Shown here: in pieces, positions 49,828 through 58,573 of the stretch
How the letters are laid out: every line of letters starts with the position of its first letter
Numbering within the stretch: the first letter of the stretch is position 1
Assembly (NCBI GenBank): GCA_963779645.1
Contig: CAVZYX010000005.1
Span: 1,922,001 to 1,986,000 of the forward strand
Direction: 5' to 3'
DNA length: 64,000 nt
Origin: CALMBW01 sp963779645
GTDB taxonomy: Bacteria > Actinomycetota > CADDZG01 > WHSQ01
The notes under the pieces: model-generated
Databases searched by the model: none
What the model was told of the DNA's origin: nothing
Seen by the model: the letters and a program-made list of their open reading frames with translations, nothing else
Program-made: the position numbers and the translations under genes

Positions 49828-51585
49828 CTAGCGGCCTTCGCCGACTCCGAGGACACCTAGGTTCTGACCGATCTCGACAAGAGCGTTCTGGATCTGATCT
49901 CCCGTGCACCGACCGGTGCTGAGGGACTCTTCGTAGTTAGTCATCTCTGACGACGGAGCAGTGATACCTACGGCGTTGGCACCGCGGATGTCGTACTGCT
50001 CGGCCGGGATGATGTAACCGATGTGATCGTTCGCCATACCGAAGACCATGACGTTGCGGGCACGTGACATGTAGTCCTTCGTCGTGATGCTGATCGAAGA
50101 GAAGATCTCGCCCGGTGCCTGCATCAACACGATCGCGTCGCCACGGTCACCTGGGACGAAGCCAGGCTCACCTTGTGCAAGACCAGGGGTGCCGATCCGG
50201 ATACCGCCGACGGGAGACAGCACGCTGATGGAACTCGCCCCCGAGCAGCTCGGGGTGTTGGAACGACCCTTCTGCTGGATGCTTTGGACGGGTCCTGCTG
50301 CATGCGGGCCGGGGATCGTGCTGTCCCTCATGAAGACACCGATCTTGTTAAGTGCCACGAGGGAAGCGTTGTCCGCAGGGATCTGCAGGATGCGTTGCTC
50401 CGACACGATGTCGTTGGATTGCAGGGTGTAAGCGGAGTTCTGGGCGGACTCGAAGACGTACTCGGCCATGCCATAGCCGATCCCGTCCCGACCCAAACTG
50501 CGGTGCACGGTCTGGTCGCCTAAGCCACCGGGCATGAACACCGTCGTTCCACCCCAGAGCTCTCCCAGCCTCTTTGCGAGGTGACCGACGAAGCCGCTGT
50601 GCATGCCGGCGTTTCCTGCGGTGACGGTTGAGTGAGCGGAGTAGTTCACCAAGGTTGTGATCGTGTCGCCCGGGTTCACCTCTCCAGGGTCGCCGCCCTG
50701 GCCGTCCTGGCCGGGGGGAAGAGCGACAGCGCGTAGCCACGTCAACTCAGCGTCGGGAACCGCGCGGGTGACGATGCGTCGGTCGATGTTGAAGGCCTTC
50801 GCTGGAATCCCTCCGGTCTGCAGCTCTGCCGGCTGCATGGATCCGACTGCGCCGCGGATCGCCTCTTTGATCTGGTCGCGAACGTACTCGTAGTACCAGG
50901 AGGGGCCGCGGGCGGTCGTGTCTGCGCTGGCGTGCGTGTGAGTGGAGGCGATAACGAAGTTCTTGACGGGGATGTTGAGTTCGGCAGAGAGGTCGTTGGT
51001 GATAGCGCGGGTCCCGCAGGTGTCTTGGGGCAACGGAGCGTCCGGATCGTCGGGGCAGATCGAGGGGTCGTATCCGTAGAACCACGACACGGTGTCGAGC
51101 ACCACGAACGCGACGGTGTCCTCGCCGTTGGAGATGGCCATCGCCCTCGCGTAGATTCCGAGGTCGGCACCCTTGCCCGGGTCGGTTGGGTGCTGGTCAA
51201 CGTCGGTTGCCCAGACACGGTCGAAGGTTCGAAGACAAGACGGGTCGGCGTTCGGGAGGTACTCGTAGCCGAAGGGGCCGCAGTCGTAGCCGTTGCCGTG
51301 AGGGTTCCAATCGCCCCCCTGGGAAACGGGGATCGGGGCGATCGACGCGTCGTGCGCTCCTACAAGGAAGACCCCATCGGGAAGCCGTCCGCCCTCGTGA
51401 ACCGCGGTTTCGATGGCTTCCAACTCTTCGGTATCGAGGGGGAGGACTGTCTTGTCCTTAGAGGCTATGGCCGTGGGGGCCGCAGTCTCGTTCGCAGGGA
51501 TGAAGCCGACAGTGGCCCACGCCACGCCGAGAACAAGGGCGCCGGTAAAGAGGCCCGTCAGGATGGAGAAAAGGGTTCTTCGCAT
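49828..51585 (-). CDS. Secreted neutral/alkaline ceramidase-like hydrolase
   Basis: 585 residues. An N-terminal signal/anchor (RRTLFSILTGLFTGALVLGVAWATVG) precedes a long catalytic domain with IASTHTHASADTT, whose His pair matches the zinc site of neutral ceramidases, plus NYSAHSTVTAGNAGMHSGFVGHLAKRL and GMANDHIGYIIPAEQYD near the C-terminus. Members cleave ceramide or other exported amide/ester substrates. The family's conserved order of these motifs is kept. The C-terminus ends LGVGEGR with no second membrane anchor. An inverted repeat overlaps its start codon. Confidence 0.87.
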   Translation of the reverse strand: MRRTLFSILTGLFTGALVLGVAWATVGFIPANETAAPTAIASKDKTVLPLDTEELEAIETAVHEGGRLPDGVFLVGAHDASIAPIPVSQGGDWNPHGNGYDCGPFGYEYLPNADPSCLRTFDRVWATDVDQHPTDPGKGADLGIYARAMAISNGEDTVAFVVLDTVSWFYGYDPSICPDDPDAPLPQDTCGTRAITNDLSAELNIPVKNFVIASTHTHASADTTARGPSWYYEYVRDQIKEAIRGAVGSMQPAELQTGGIPAKAFNIDRRIVTRAVPDAELTWLRAVALPPGQDGQGGDPGEVNPGDTITTLVNYSAHSTVTAGNAGMHSGFVGHLAKRLGELWGGTTVFMPGGLGDQTVHRSLGRDGIGYGMAEYVFESAQNSAYTLQSNDIVSEQRILQIPADNASLVALNKIGVFMRDSTIPGPHAAGPVQSIQQKGRSNTPSCSGASSISVLSPVGGIRIGTPGLAQGEPGFVPGDRGDAIVLMQAPGEIFSSISITTKDYMSRARNVMVFGMANDHIGYIIPAEQYDIRGANAVGITAPSSEMTNYEESLSTGRCTGDQIQNALVEIGQNLGVLGVGEGR

Positions 51586-51606
51586 AGGGCGAACGGTTTG
51601 CCCTAT
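51584..51606. promoter_or_regulatory. Inverted repeat at the ceramidase-like gene start
   Basis: atagggc-N9-gccctat: perfect 7-bp arms overlapping the start codon (51583-51585) of the minus-strand ceramidase-like gene and lying in the 79-bp region shared with a divergent lipoprotein gene. It could be an operator or a translation-blocking hairpin. The purine-poor leader makes a normal Shine-Dalgarno hard to see. Confidence 0.45.
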
Positions 51607-51664
51607 TTATCCCTTCTCCTGCTTAGGGGGTTAACTAAATTGAAGGGAACAGGCGGCACGCGAG

Positions 51665-52552
51665 ATGCGTCCTAAGCACATGCGTTCGCGGCTGATCGTC
51701 ATGATCACTGGCTTTGCCATGGTTGCCTTGGCCGCCGCCTGTGGCGAGGAGCCAAACTCCCGACCGAATGATGCGGGAGGGGGTTCCACCTCGCCCGATC
51801 AGATCTACGAAGTCACCACGATGGTCCTCGATGATGGGGACGGCCCGGAACTGTGCGTCGGAGGCGTCGATGAGTCCTATCCGCCTCAGTGCGGGGGGCC
51901 CGAGATGCGCGGCTGGGATTGGGAGGCGGTTGAGCACGAGAAGGCCTCGGGGGTCCGCTGGGGTGAATTTCTGATGAGGGGCACCTATATAGATGGTGTC
52001 TTCACGCTGAAAGAGCCCGCCGTGAAGCCGCAGCCTTTCGAGGGCGGAGGCAGTGACATCGGAGTCCCGTGCGATGAGCCTGAGGGTGGATGGCCCCTGC
52101 CGGACCCATCTCTGACGACTGAGGAGGATCGCCTCAACGCAACGAGGGCCGCGGAAGACGAGCCGGACTTCTCTGGGGTGTGGATCGATTACATCGTCGA
52201 GTCGACCGACGAGGAAGAGATGCAGCCCTGGGGCGAGAACATCGTGCTCGTCTTGGCCTTCACCGGCGATCGGGAACGACACGAGGCGGAGGCGAGAGAG
52301 CACTGGGGCGGAGCTTTATGCGTGTGGGAACAGCAAGAGCGAACCGAACGAGAGCTCATGGACATCCAAGGAGATCTGGGAGCCGCCGAGGAAGAGCTGG
52401 GGTTCGAATCGACCTTCTCGAGCATCGACATCGTCACGGGGGTCGTCGAGCTCGGCGTGGTCGTGAGCTGGCCCGAGCTTGAAGCTGCCCTTGCAGAGCG
52501 CTACGGAGCCGGAGCGGTCGTCGTCCGTCCGGCCCTCCACCCCGTCGACTGA
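51665..52552 (+). CDS. Lipoprotein of unknown function
   Basis: 295 residues. The signal peptide ends in the lipobox ALAAAC (Cys near residue 25), followed by a Gly/Asn/Ser linker. The globular part contains several Cys (ELCVGGVDESYPPQCGGPEM, GVPCDEP), Trp-rich strands (RGWDWEAVEHEKAS), a central acidic region and a C-terminal helix-strand unit (ERELMDIQGDLGAAEEELGF, VVELGVVVSWPELEAALAERYG). Actinobacterial lipoproteins with this CVG-S-PPQC-GP-GWDW pattern are familiar to me but unnamed. It is divergent from the ceramidase-like gene. Confidence 0.75.
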   Translation: MRPKHMRSRLIVMITGFAMVALAAACGEEPNSRPNDAGGGSTSPDQIYEVTTMVLDDGDGPELCVGGVDESYPPQCGGPEMRGWDWEAVEHEKASGVRWGEFLMRGTYIDGVFTLKEPAVKPQPFEGGGSDIGVPCDEPEGGWPLPDPSLTTEEDRLNATRAAEDEPDFSGVWIDYIVESTDEEEMQPWGENIVLVLAFTGDRERHEAEAREHWGGALCVWEQQERTERELMDIQGDLGAAEEELGFESTFSSIDIVTGVVELGVVVSWPELEAALAERYGAGAVVVRPALHPVD

Positions 52553-52637
52553 CGACTCACGGCTCAGCCGATGATGTCGGATTTGTCCGTTATGCTGCCC
52601 AGCCGTAAGCAAGGGAAACCCTGGGGATGGGAGTTAG

Positions 52638-52817
52638 ATGAAGAAGCTGCGAGTGTTTTTCGCCGCCACGGTTCTGGCGGGATCCATGTTGGTCGTGGGT
52701 GCACCCGCCGCCAGCGCCAGCTGTGCGGGTGACATCGATGTATGCGCCGCCGTATGTCAGGTGGGCCTCAGCAACAAATACACCAAGGACGCCTTCGCCT
52801 GGTGCTACATCACTTAA
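52638..52817 (+). CDS. Secreted four-cysteine miniprotein (59 residues)
   Basis: A short gene below usual ORF cut-offs. MKKLRVFF start, hydrophobic core (~6-20) and an A-S-A cleavage site near residue 27 give a clear Sec signal. The mature ~32 residues begin SCAGDIDVCAAVC and end WCYIT; cysteines at 29, 36, 40 and 56 (C-x6-C-x3-C-x15-C) could form two disulfides. GGGATGGGAGTTAG precedes the ATG and a UUCG-loop terminator follows, so it is a complete transcription unit. It could be a bacteriocin-like, toxin-like or structural peptide; function unknown. Confidence 0.72.
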   Translation: MKKLRVFFAATVLAGSMLVVGAPAASASCAGDIDVCAAVCQVGLSNKYTKDAFAWCYIT

Positions 52818-52845
52818 GAGGTTGTTCTAAGAAACATGATGCTTG

Positions 52846-52871
52846 ATCGGGGTCCCTTCGGGGGCCCCGAT
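52846..52871 (+). terminator. UUCG-tetraloop terminator hairpin
   Basis: atcggggtccc (52846-52856), loop ttcg, ggggccccgat (52861-52871): an 11-bp stem with one G-T pair and the very stable UUCG tetraloop, 28 bp after the miniprotein stop. There is no strong T tract. It isolates the miniprotein gene from the repeat-protein gene at 53022. Confidence 0.8.
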
Positions 52872-53021
52872 TCGCGTTCGGGGAGCGAGCGCGCTTTGAT
52901 TTGTCCGTTTTCGAAACGCGCGCATCGGGTAACGACTGTGTCTGTAGGTCTTCGAAGAACCGGTGCCAGGTTCGCTCCAAGAGCGAACGAATTGAAAAGA
53001 GCGAGCGAAAGGGGATGAGTC

Positions 53022-53765
53022 ATGTCTGAATCTCATCTGAATCCGCTGTCAGCAGAAGAAATCATGGCGGAGGGTGGAGCGTTGCTCCCCGCGAAGGAAG
53101 TGTTATCGCTTCTCGATCTAGCAGTTGACCTTGACTTAGTACTCGACCTAGCTGCACCGATCGATCTGGCGGTCGCGGCCAACGCCAACGTGGCGGCCCC
53201 TGTTTCCGCGGCGGTCAGCGCCAACGTTCTATCGGCTCTGTCCAACGCAACCGCCGCCGGCGAGCAGAACATGGTGATCGACCAGGGCATCAGCGGCGAC
53301 GCCATCGCGAATGCCCCGCAGACCAGCATCATCGACCAGTCCGACGCCATTGCAGGTACCGACGGCGCCGAGGCCCCTGTTGATGCGCCCGCTGATGCTC
53401 CGACCGTGCCCGGCGTAACCGAGACATTGCCGAGTGACCCAACTGGGGACCTGACCGGCGACCTGCCGACAACCGAGGACGTTGGCTCGCTGCTCGATGG
53501 TGATCTTCTGAACATCGATGTCAATGCTGCCCTCGACGCTGATCTGGCGGCACCGATCGCCGGAGCGATAGCGGCGAACGCTAATGCTGCGATCCCGATC
53601 AACGCGTCGGTTGCGGCGAACGTCGCTTCGATCGGCTCCAACGCTGTGTCGCTCGCGACGCAGGAAGGGTCGATCACTCAGAGCCTCGACGATGTAACGG
53701 CCGAGGCGACTGCTGATCAGGACTCCACGATCACGCAGGGCACCGAGTCGCCACCTGCCCCGTAG
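53022..53765 (+). CDS. Two-repeat Ala/Asn-rich protein, partner of M50 peptidase
   Basis: 247 residues, acidic, no signal peptide or membrane helix. The N-terminal ~35 residues (LNPLSAEEIMAEGGALLPAK) look leader-like. Two copies of a ~70-residue repeat follow: 40-108 and 172-241. Both contain DLAAPI, AANAN, a second AN and a Q-x-x-x-I-x-Q series (VIDQ...IIDQ; SITQ...TITQ). They flank a Pro/Thr/Asp linker (~115-150). I have seen similar Ala/Asn repeat proteins in actinomycetes but know no function. It is 12 bp upstream of the PqqD-like/M50 gene, so it is the obvious candidate substrate or partner. Ribosome binding site AAAGGGGATGAG. Confidence 0.72.
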   Translation: MSESHLNPLSAEEIMAEGGALLPAKEVLSLLDLAVDLDLVLDLAAPIDLAVAANANVAAPVSAAVSANVLSALSNATAAGEQNMVIDQGISGDAIANAPQTSIIDQSDAIAGTDGAEAPVDAPADAPTVPGVTETLPSDPTGDLTGDLPTTEDVGSLLDGDLLNIDVNAALDADLAAPIAGAIAANANAAIPINASVAANVASIGSNAVSLATQEGSITQSLDDVTAEATADQDSTITQGTESPPAP

Positions 53766-53777
53766 GTAGCGACGCTG

Positions 53778-56093
53778 ATGAGCACTGCTGCTGAAACCGT
53801 CGTAGCGGGGAGGGCCGAGCTGAAAGGGTCGGCCCTCCTTCCGCGCCCTGGAGTCTCTGAAACCGGAGAGCTCGAGATCCCGACGCGCGCCGAGGACGTC
53901 GAACTTCTCGGAAGGGTGAAGCAGTCCGGTCACCGTGAGCCGCCGGCGCTCGTGCGCCGCGGCGATGGCCAGGTGGTTCAGGTCACGCCCATCCTCTACG
54001 AGGTACTCAGCGCGATAGACGGACGACGTGATCACGAGCAGCTGGCGGGCGAGATCAGCCAGGCGATCGGTCGACCGATCAAGCTCGAGCAGGTGCGGTG
54101 GCTCATCGAAGAGAAACTCCGGCCGTTGGGACTCTTACGTGAACCGGATGGCGCGCAGCCGGCTCTACGCAAAGCCAACCCGCTGCTCGCTCTGAAAGGG
54201 CGCGTCGTAGTAACGAACACGCGCATCACCAACCGGATCGCAATGGTCTTCGCGCCGCTGTTCGCGGGGCCGCTGGTCGTTGCGTTCACGGTCGCGTTCG
54301 CGGCGGTTATCGGATGGCTGTTCTTCTCCAAGGGTTTGGCCGCTCCGATGCGACAGGCTCTCTACGAACCCCAACTCCTACTGATGGTGTTCGCGTTGAC
54401 AGCGCTTTCTGCCGGCTTCCACGAACTTGGACACGCCGCCGCTTGTCGGTACGGGGGAGGGAAGCCCGGTGCAATGGGGTTCGGTCTCTACCTTCTGTGG
54501 CCAGCTTTCTATACAGACGTCACCGATTCCTACCGGCTCGAGCGAGGCAAGCGATTGCGTGTCGACCTCGGCGGGATGTACTTCAACGCCGTCTTCGCTG
54601 TAGCCGCGTTCGCGTTGTGGTCCGCCACGGGTTGGGATGCGCTTCTGATCGTCGTTCCTCTGCAATTGCTTCAGATGTTGCGACACTTGATCCCGCTGGT
54701 TCGGCTCGACGGCTACCACATACTCGCGGACCTCACCGGTGTTCCAGATCTCTTCGCATACATCAAACCGGTCGTTGGATCCATGGTGCCGTTCCGGAAG
54801 AGCGATCCGAAGGCCAAGAACCTGCGATTGCGAGCCAGGATCGTCGTCACCCTTTGGGTGATAGCGGTCATTCCGATCCTCTTGTTCACACTGCTCGTGA
54901 TCGTGATGACGCTTCCACGGATCGCGGCCACCGCCTGGGACAGCATCGGTCTCCAGTGGAACGCGCTGCAGGAGAGTTTGTCCGAGAAAGAGTACGCGTC
55001 GGCAGGTCTGGGGCTGGTTTCGATCGTGGCGATAGGGCTTCCCGTTCTGAGCATGGGGTATCTGTTGTCCCGCGTCGTCAGGCGAACCGCTCGGCGTGTG
55101 TGGCGCACAACAGAGAGCCATCCCATCCGAAGGGGCGTAGCGGTCCTCGCGCTGATCGGGATCGTCGCCGGGTTGGTCACCGCATGGTGGCCGCACGGGC
55201 AGTACCGTCCGATCGAAGCTAACGACCGTGCGACGTTCGTCGACGTTCGCTTCCGTCCCCCAGCACTATTCGATCGGACGTCCACATCGGACGTACAAAC
55301 GCGCGATGCAGCGTTCACTTCGGTAGGGGACCTTCTGCCCGATCCGGGGCAAGGGGATGGACTCCTTCCGGGGGAGGAGCCCGAAGAAGTTGAAGGGATC
55401 GCCGAGACCACCTCGGGGGATCTGCCTTTCGCTCTGCCATCGCCGCCTGGCACAGGAGACAACCAGGCACTCGCCGTCAATACCGAGGACGGCGCCACGG
55501 TTACGGATCTTGCCTTCGAGCTGCTGACTCTTGCCGGAGGAGACGTTGACAACCGCAACGAGGCGTATGCGCTTGCGAGTTGCATGGCCTGCGCGACGGT
55601 CGCCGTTGCCTTTCAGGTGATCCTCGTGCTGGAAGAAGCAGACGTCGTCGTGCCGCAGAATGTTGCTGCTGCCCTGAATGCCTTTTGCGAGCGCTGCCTG
55701 ACCTACGCGGTTGCCATGCAGATGATCTTCACCATCGACGAGCCACTGTCGAAGCGGGCCCTGCGAGAGGTAGCGGCACTGATGCGTCAGATGGAGCGAC
55801 TCGAGAAGAAGGGCAGCAAGCTCAGCTTCGAGGAGCTGCTGATCCGCGTGGACGGCATCAGGATCGCCATCCTCGCCCTCCTGGCCGAAGAAGGTGCTAT
55901 CGCGCTCGAACCGGCCGATTGGGATGAGCAAGGTGACGTCCCGACCCCCGAATTGATCGAGAGTCCATCTCCCTCCGGGGAGCCGGAGTCATCACCGTCG
56001 CCGAGCCCCACCGATGCAGAGACGACTGCATCTCCTAGCCCCGAGCCGAGTGGATCACCATCCGAGGAGCCGTCCCCCGAGCCGAGCCCCTAA
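53778..56093 (+). CDS. Membrane M50 peptidase with PqqD-like N-terminal domain
   Basis: 771 residues. Residues ~55-115 form a PqqD-like helical/winged unit (TPILYEVLSAIDGRRDHEQL), the fold used for RiPP leader recognition. A multi-helix membrane region follows with the zinc motif HELGH (215-219) and LVRLDGYHILADLTG (Asp311), as in YydH-type peptide zinc metalloproteases. After the last helix (~470) is an exported linker, then a domain (~570-660) with ASCMACATVAVAFQVI and AFCERCLTYAVAMQ, a double CxxC unit, and a Ser/Pro/Glu-rich tail. It probably binds a peptide leader and cleaves or exports it. It follows the repeat-protein gene by 12 bp. Confidence 0.85.
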   Translation: MSTAAETVVAGRAELKGSALLPRPGVSETGELEIPTRAEDVELLGRVKQSGHREPPALVRRGDGQVVQVTPILYEVLSAIDGRRDHEQLAGEISQAIGRPIKLEQVRWLIEEKLRPLGLLREPDGAQPALRKANPLLALKGRVVVTNTRITNRIAMVFAPLFAGPLVVAFTVAFAAVIGWLFFSKGLAAPMRQALYEPQLLLMVFALTALSAGFHELGHAAACRYGGGKPGAMGFGLYLLWPAFYTDVTDSYRLERGKRLRVDLGGMYFNAVFAVAAFALWSATGWDALLIVVPLQLLQMLRHLIPLVRLDGYHILADLTGVPDLFAYIKPVVGSMVPFRKSDPKAKNLRLRARIVVTLWVIAVIPILLFTLLVIVMTLPRIAATAWDSIGLQWNALQESLSEKEYASAGLGLVSIVAIGLPVLSMGYLLSRVVRRTARRVWRTTESHPIRRGVAVLALIGIVAGLVTAWWPHGQYRPIEANDRATFVDVRFRPPALFDRTSTSDVQTRDAAFTSVGDLLPDPGQGDGLLPGEEPEEVEGIAETTSGDLPFALPSPPGTGDNQALAVNTEDGATVTDLAFELLTLAGGDVDNRNEAYALASCMACATVAVAFQVILVLEEADVVVPQNVAAALNAFCERCLTYAVAMQMIFTIDEPLSKRALREVAALMRQMERLEKKGSKLSFEELLIRVDGIRIAILALLAEEGAIALEPADWDEQGDVPTPELIESPSPSGEPESSPSPSPTDAETTASPSPEPSGSPSEEPSPEPSP

Positions 56094-56108
56094 GGGTGGC
56101 TTCAGATC

Positions 56109-57209
56109 TCAGCAACGTGTAACTCGATAACCGAGAGTGGTGGGAGCCGGCAGATCGGGGAAGGCTCCAGACGCGTCCCAGGAGATCTCCATCCCGAATG
56201 CATGCGCGACGGCTTGCTTGGTGTCGCCTTCCCACTCCAGACTCCCAACCGCGTCGCCGGGCCCACCGGTTGCTGCTAGGTCGCCGCGGTACGCAAGGTA
56301 TTGCTGTTCGAAGTAGGCGCCCTCGTCTGTAGCGTCTTGGGGGCCACCCACCAATCCGGTCGTTAACGCTCGGGTGCGTCCTATGTTGCGATCCGAGGAC
56401 GGTCCGATCTCGATTGCTTCTGTATAAAGAGGCGCGGTGATCTCTGTCGTCAAGCGCCTCGCGCACCATCCTCTCTTCGGATCGATGCTCGATTGTGCCC
56501 AAAGGACCGCGTAGTCGGAAGCGTCGTTGGATTCCGCAACGAGATACGCGAAGGAACATCCCTTGGCGACCGCCACCGTTTCGCCGTCGACCCGCTTCCT
56601 TTGCTTATCGCAGGCGAACCCGACTTCTTCGGTGCGTCCATCGATGAACGGGGGCCGGCTAGCACCCAGCTGTCCCCACATCTTCTTCACGGAATCGGTC
56701 GCGTCCGGCTCAGCAGTCCCGCCTGGTTCGCCTTGCCCATCGGCACCACAGTTCTGTTCGGGGCAGTCAGGCTCTTCGGGACCACCACCTGCGTCGGGAG
56801 CTTCGGTCTTGTCGCCTTCAACCGTGATGTTCTCGCCGTCGGTGTCTATCCAAGCGATGATCTCGTCCGTTCCAACGCCTCTAGAGGGGCCGAGTTCAAC
56901 GAAGCAAGACGATTCGCCGGCGCGAACAGTGCAGAACATGTCGGGCTGAGTCATCGCGGTGACGTTATCGGCGCGGTCCTTCGAGCTGGCATTCGGACCG
57001 GAAAGGATCTTGAAGTCGACCTCTACGCCACCGTCGGGGACGGGGGAGACCCTCGCGGTGAGTCGGTGGATCTCGGTGACGGGATTGCGGTCCATCTCCG
57101 GAGTCACCTGAAGGGTTGTGGGAACGGGTCCGGCCGTGGTCGGTGCCCCAGGGATGTTCAGGAGAAGCAGTGTCGCCGCAAGCAGGAGAACCGGAGCCTT
57201 CGATCTCAT
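56109..57209 (-). CDS. Secreted protein with Ig-like domain, function unknown
   Basis: 366 residues from the ATG at 57209 (AGGAAGAGAC upstream). Signal peptide (RSKAPVLLLAATLLLLNIPGAPTTAG) is followed by an Ig/big-like domain (~30-120, LQVTPEMDRNPVTEIHRLTARVSP) with a Cys pair (MFCTVRAGESSCF). An acidic Cys-containing linker (PDCPEQNCGADG) and a C-terminal exported domain with several Cys (VGFACDKQRKR, KRGWCARRLTTE) complete it. It resembles surface proteins but has no anchor. It is convergent with the M50 gene, 15 bp apart. Confidence 0.75.
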   Translation of the reverse strand: MRSKAPVLLLAATLLLLNIPGAPTTAGPVPTTLQVTPEMDRNPVTEIHRLTARVSPVPDGGVEVDFKILSGPNASSKDRADNVTAMTQPDMFCTVRAGESSCFVELGPSRGVGTDEIIAWIDTDGENITVEGDKTEAPDAGGGPEEPDCPEQNCGADGQGEPGGTAEPDATDSVKKMWGQLGASRPPFIDGRTEEVGFACDKQRKRVDGETVAVAKGCSFAYLVAESNDASDYAVLWAQSSIDPKRGWCARRLTTEITAPLYTEAIEIGPSSDRNIGRTRALTTGLVGGPQDATDEGAYFEQQYLAYRGDLAATGGPGDAVGSLEWEGDTKQAVAHAFGMEISWDASGAFPDLPAPTTLGYRVTRC

Positions 57210-57377
57210 GTCTCTTCCTTCCCTAGGAAGCGCTTCGCCCATTATCAACCCCTTCGGGGGAATCTACAGGGCCGCGGGCGAGGGGCCGATAGAACCTAAG
57301 CCAGCTCTTTCGGAAGTGTTCGCGCGTCTCCTAGGTGGCACGGATCGGTGACGTACGGCCCAAGTAAGGAACACAGA

Positions 57378-58511
57378 GTGCGAAAACACGTTCTAACGGT
57401 TCTCCTAAGTGCGATCGTCAGCGTCACCGCGACGTCGGTGATCTCTTTCGCGGATGAATCCCGCCCTGCGCGATCGTTAGCGCCGGCAGCGCGCTCAGAA
57501 GCTGCCGCTGTTACCAGTGGTCGCTCTAGAACACCGGTCAGGGTGTTCACCATCGCGATGTTCGAGGCAGAAGCCGAGCCGTGGATAGAGAACGAGAACC
57601 TGACCATCGAAATCGACGTGCCGGGCAGCTACTCACCTGTCTATTGCCGGGCTGCACGAGGAACGTCGTCACAGACCGATCCACCTCCTATGAAGCATTG
57701 CCTCGTTATCACCGGGATGGGGGCTGCGAACGCCGCCGCAACACTCACGGCTGTGGGCACGAGCAGATACTTCGATCTCACCGATACCTACTTCCTTGTA
57801 GCGGGCATCGCCGGAACACCACCGAGCAAAGGCACTCTCGGAGCGGCCGCGTGGGCCGATTGGATCGTCGATGGCGACTTGGCTCACCACATCGACGCAC
57901 GAGAGATGCCCGATGAATGGGAGTTTCCCTACTTCCGCCTTGGCTGTTCTGAACCGTGGTGCGATGGCACGACCGCGGGAACCGAAGTGTTCCAGCTCAA
58001 CACCGACCTAGTTGATGTCGCCTATGAGCTCTCCAAGGATGTCGAACTTGCCGACAGTGCCGACGCCGCCGCGTACCGAGCCAATTATCCGGACGGCACG
58101 GCAGCCCGCAGCGAACCGTTCGTCACACGGTGCGACAGCTTCTCGTCCAGCACCTTCTGGCATGGAAAGTTGATGTCCGACTGGGCCGAGTGGTGGTCCG
58201 AGATGTGGACCAATGGTCTCGGCGAGTACTGCATGTCCAACATGGAAGACATCGGCACGGTCGCTGCTTTCGATCGCCTGGCAGACTCCGATCTCGTGGA
58301 CTGGGATCGCTTGATGGTCCTCCGCACGGCGAGTAACTTCGATCAGCCCTATCCCGAACAGACGGCCCAGGGGTCCATCTCCTCTAACACTGGCGCTTTC
58401 AGACCGTCGGTCGAGAACGCCTATCGAGTTGGTGTCGCGGTGACCGACGAGATCCTCCAGAACTGGAAAGAATGGAAGTTTGCGCCTCCTGCCGCGACGA
58501 CTATTCCGTGA
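57378..58511 (+). CDS. Secreted purine nucleoside permease (NUP)-like protein
   Basis: 377 residues from the GTG at 57378 (AAGGAACACA upstream); the longer frame from 57348 has no advantage. A signal peptide (~1-27) precedes a nucleosidase/phosphorylase-like fold with TIAMFEAEAEPWIENE, CLVITGMGAANAAATLTAVG, YFLVAGIAGTPPSKGTLGAAAWADW and MEDIGTVAAFDRL, matching the NUP family (PF06516), known from fungi as purine nucleoside permeases. In bacteria the role may be extracellular nucleoside cleavage. Cys residues suit an exported protein. It begins the 57-64 kb accessory stretch. Confidence 0.82.
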   Translation: MRKHVLTVLLSAIVSVTATSVISFADESRPARSLAPAARSEAAAVTSGRSRTPVRVFTIAMFEAEAEPWIENENLTIEIDVPGSYSPVYCRAARGTSSQTDPPPMKHCLVITGMGAANAAATLTAVGTSRYFDLTDTYFLVAGIAGTPPSKGTLGAAAWADWIVDGDLAHHIDAREMPDEWEFPYFRLGCSEPWCDGTTAGTEVFQLNTDLVDVAYELSKDVELADSADAAAYRANYPDGTAARSEPFVTRCDSFSSSTFWHGKLMSDWAEWWSEMWTNGLGEYCMSNMEDIGTVAAFDRLADSDLVDWDRLMVLRTASNFDQPYPEQTAQGSISSNTGAFRPSVENAYRVGVAVTDEILQNWKEWKFAPPAATTIP

Positions 58512-58573
58512 GGTCAGCTAACCGCGTCATCGAGGCAATTCACATTGGGATTCCGATTCCGACTGCCGCCGTG

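Noticed and set aside
48605..49831. Long plus-strand frame (408 codons) opposite the membrane protein
   Set aside because: Rich in Ser/Pro/Thr/Arg with no domain; the minus-strand frame has clear membrane helices and a proper start. It is a GC-codon shadow.
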